Below, piece by piece: positions 6,331-6,977 of a stretch of 6,977 bases of DNA. The stretch spans positions 1 to 6,977 of the forward strand of contig WFWP01000013.1 in NCBI GenBank assembly GCA_015491055.1, in the 5' to 3' direction. The notes beneath the pieces were generated by a model. The model was not told where the DNA came from. It saw only the letters and a list, made by a program, of their open reading frames with translations, and ran no database searches. Source of the stretch: Patescibacteria group bacterium. GTDB taxonomy: Bacteria; Patescibacteriota; Minisyncoccia; Phycocordibacterales; UBA2100. A program made the translations under genes and the position numbers. How positions within the stretch are numbered: the stretch's first letter is position 1; the number at the start of each line of letters is the position of its first letter.

Positions 6331-6977
6331 ATGTTGTGGGTGGATAAAATAGTGTCGGATATATGCAAAAATATTGACAAGTGCCCGAAGAGTAACGGCG
6401 CTCTTATCGTTCGCGATGAGAAAACCGTAAGCGGTAAGGTACATGTAGGATCAATGAGAGGGGTAGCCATACACTCCATTATTTCAGACACGCTTAATGA
6501 TGAAGGAGTTAAAAGCAAGTTTCTGTACGAAATCAATGACTTTGACCCTATGGATGATGTCCCCAGTTATTTGGATCAAAATTTGTACAAACAACATCTG
6601 GGAAAACGATTGGAAGATGTCCCGTCTCCGGACGGAAAAGCGAAAAATTTTGCCGAATATTATGCCAAAGATTATATTGAAGTGATACAAAACGCCGAAT
6701 TTGACGCGGAGTTTTACAGGTTAAGCGATGTGTACAAATCCGGCAAAATGGACAAAGCGATAGATATTGCATTACGAAATGCTCAAAAGATACGGGAAAT
6801 ATATAAACGCGTTTCAGGGTCTGAAAAACCAAATGATTGGCTACCTTTAAATGTAAAATGTAAACATTGCGGAAAAATAAGCGCCACAAAAGTTACAAGT
6901 TTTGACGGAAACAAGGTGACTTACACATGTATGCAAGACGCCGTAAACTGGATGAAAGGATGCGGATACTCCGGAGA
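6331..6977 (+). CDS. lysS: Lysyl-tRNA synthetase, class I (archaeal type), 5' part
   Basis: This enzyme charges tRNA-Lys with lysine. It is unrelated to the class II LysRS of most bacteria. The 215 visible residues show the class I nucleotide-binding start GALIVRDEKTVSGKVHVGSMRG (23-44), where HVGS stands for the HIGH signature, followed by the family-type FLYEINDFDPMDDVP (64-78). A Cys-rich zinc-binding insert has CKHC (177-180), C200 and C211, as in archaeal class I LysRS. The gene runs off the window. Full-length relatives are about 500-550 residues, so the KMSKS-type motif and anticodon-binding part lie outside. An upstream ATG at 6310 (after an in-frame TAA at 6304) overlaps the promoter and would precede the transcript, so I start at 6331. 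It is divergent from ftsA. Confidence 0.93.
   Translation, partial: MLWVDKIVSDICKNIDKCPKSNGALIVRDEKTVSGKVHVGSMRGVAIHSIISDTLNDEGVKSKFLYEINDFDPMDDVPSYLDQNLYKQHLGKRLEDVPSPDGKAKNFAEYYAKDYIEVIQNAEFDAEFYRLSDVYKSGKMDKAIDIALRNAQKIREIYKRVSGSEKPNDWLPLNVKCKHCGKISATKVTSFDGNKVTYTCMQDAVNWMKGCGYSG

Noticed and set aside
1..6977. Defence system, CRISPR array, prophage or insertion sequence
   Set aside because: All sizeable coding regions are core housekeeping genes; no spaced direct repeats, transposase or attachment-site structure is visible.

Overview
This window looks like part of a compact, AT-rich bacterial chromosome. LepA, FtsA, a bacterial RNase P RNA with a type A-like core and sigma70-like promoters rule out an archaeon. 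The partial gene at the right edge encodes a class I (archaeal-type) lysyl-tRNA synthetase. That enzyme occurs in scattered bacteria such as spirochaetes, some alphaproteobacteria and many candidate-phyla-radiation (Patescibacteria) genomes. Together with small genes, no Shine-Dalgarno sites and core housekeeping content, I favour a Patescibacteria-like organism, with moderate confidence and by inference only. All complete genes close with TAA or TAG, so recoding of TGA cannot be judged here.

Layout, left to right: a ribulose-phosphate 3-epimerase-like gene on the minus strand (94-858), divergent from lepA/EF4 on the plus strand (906-2705); an intergenic region with a quasi-palindromic repeat; a membrane-anchored PDZ/S41 C-terminal processing protease on the plus strand (2926-4227); a second diverged copy of the repeat; a bidirectional terminator hairpin (4410-4437); the RNase P RNA gene rnpB on the minus strand (4439-4871); ftsA on the minus strand (4948-6102), with no ftsZ after it; a 228-base divergent intergenic region; and the 5' part of lysS on the plus strand (6331 to the edge). 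I see no mobile element, CRISPR array, tRNA or toxin/defence gene. These are housekeeping genes for translation, RNA processing, cell division and envelope proteolysis, each apparently transcribed from its own promoter rather than in operons.

The most informative signal is in the promoters. Every protein gene has a -10 hexamer ending only 7-9 bases before its start codon, three or four of them with an extended TGn element, and none has a Shine-Dalgarno sequence. rnpB has a promoter whose -10 ends 7 bases before the first base of helix P1, which gives a local ruler for the transcription start. By that ruler all five mRNAs would be leaderless or nearly so. The second item of note is a 104-base insertion in the RNase P RNA, closed by a 17-bp perfect stem. 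Others are altered metal-ligand positions in the epimerase-like protein, a changed guanine-recognition motif in LepA, and interlocked divergent promoters between these two genes.
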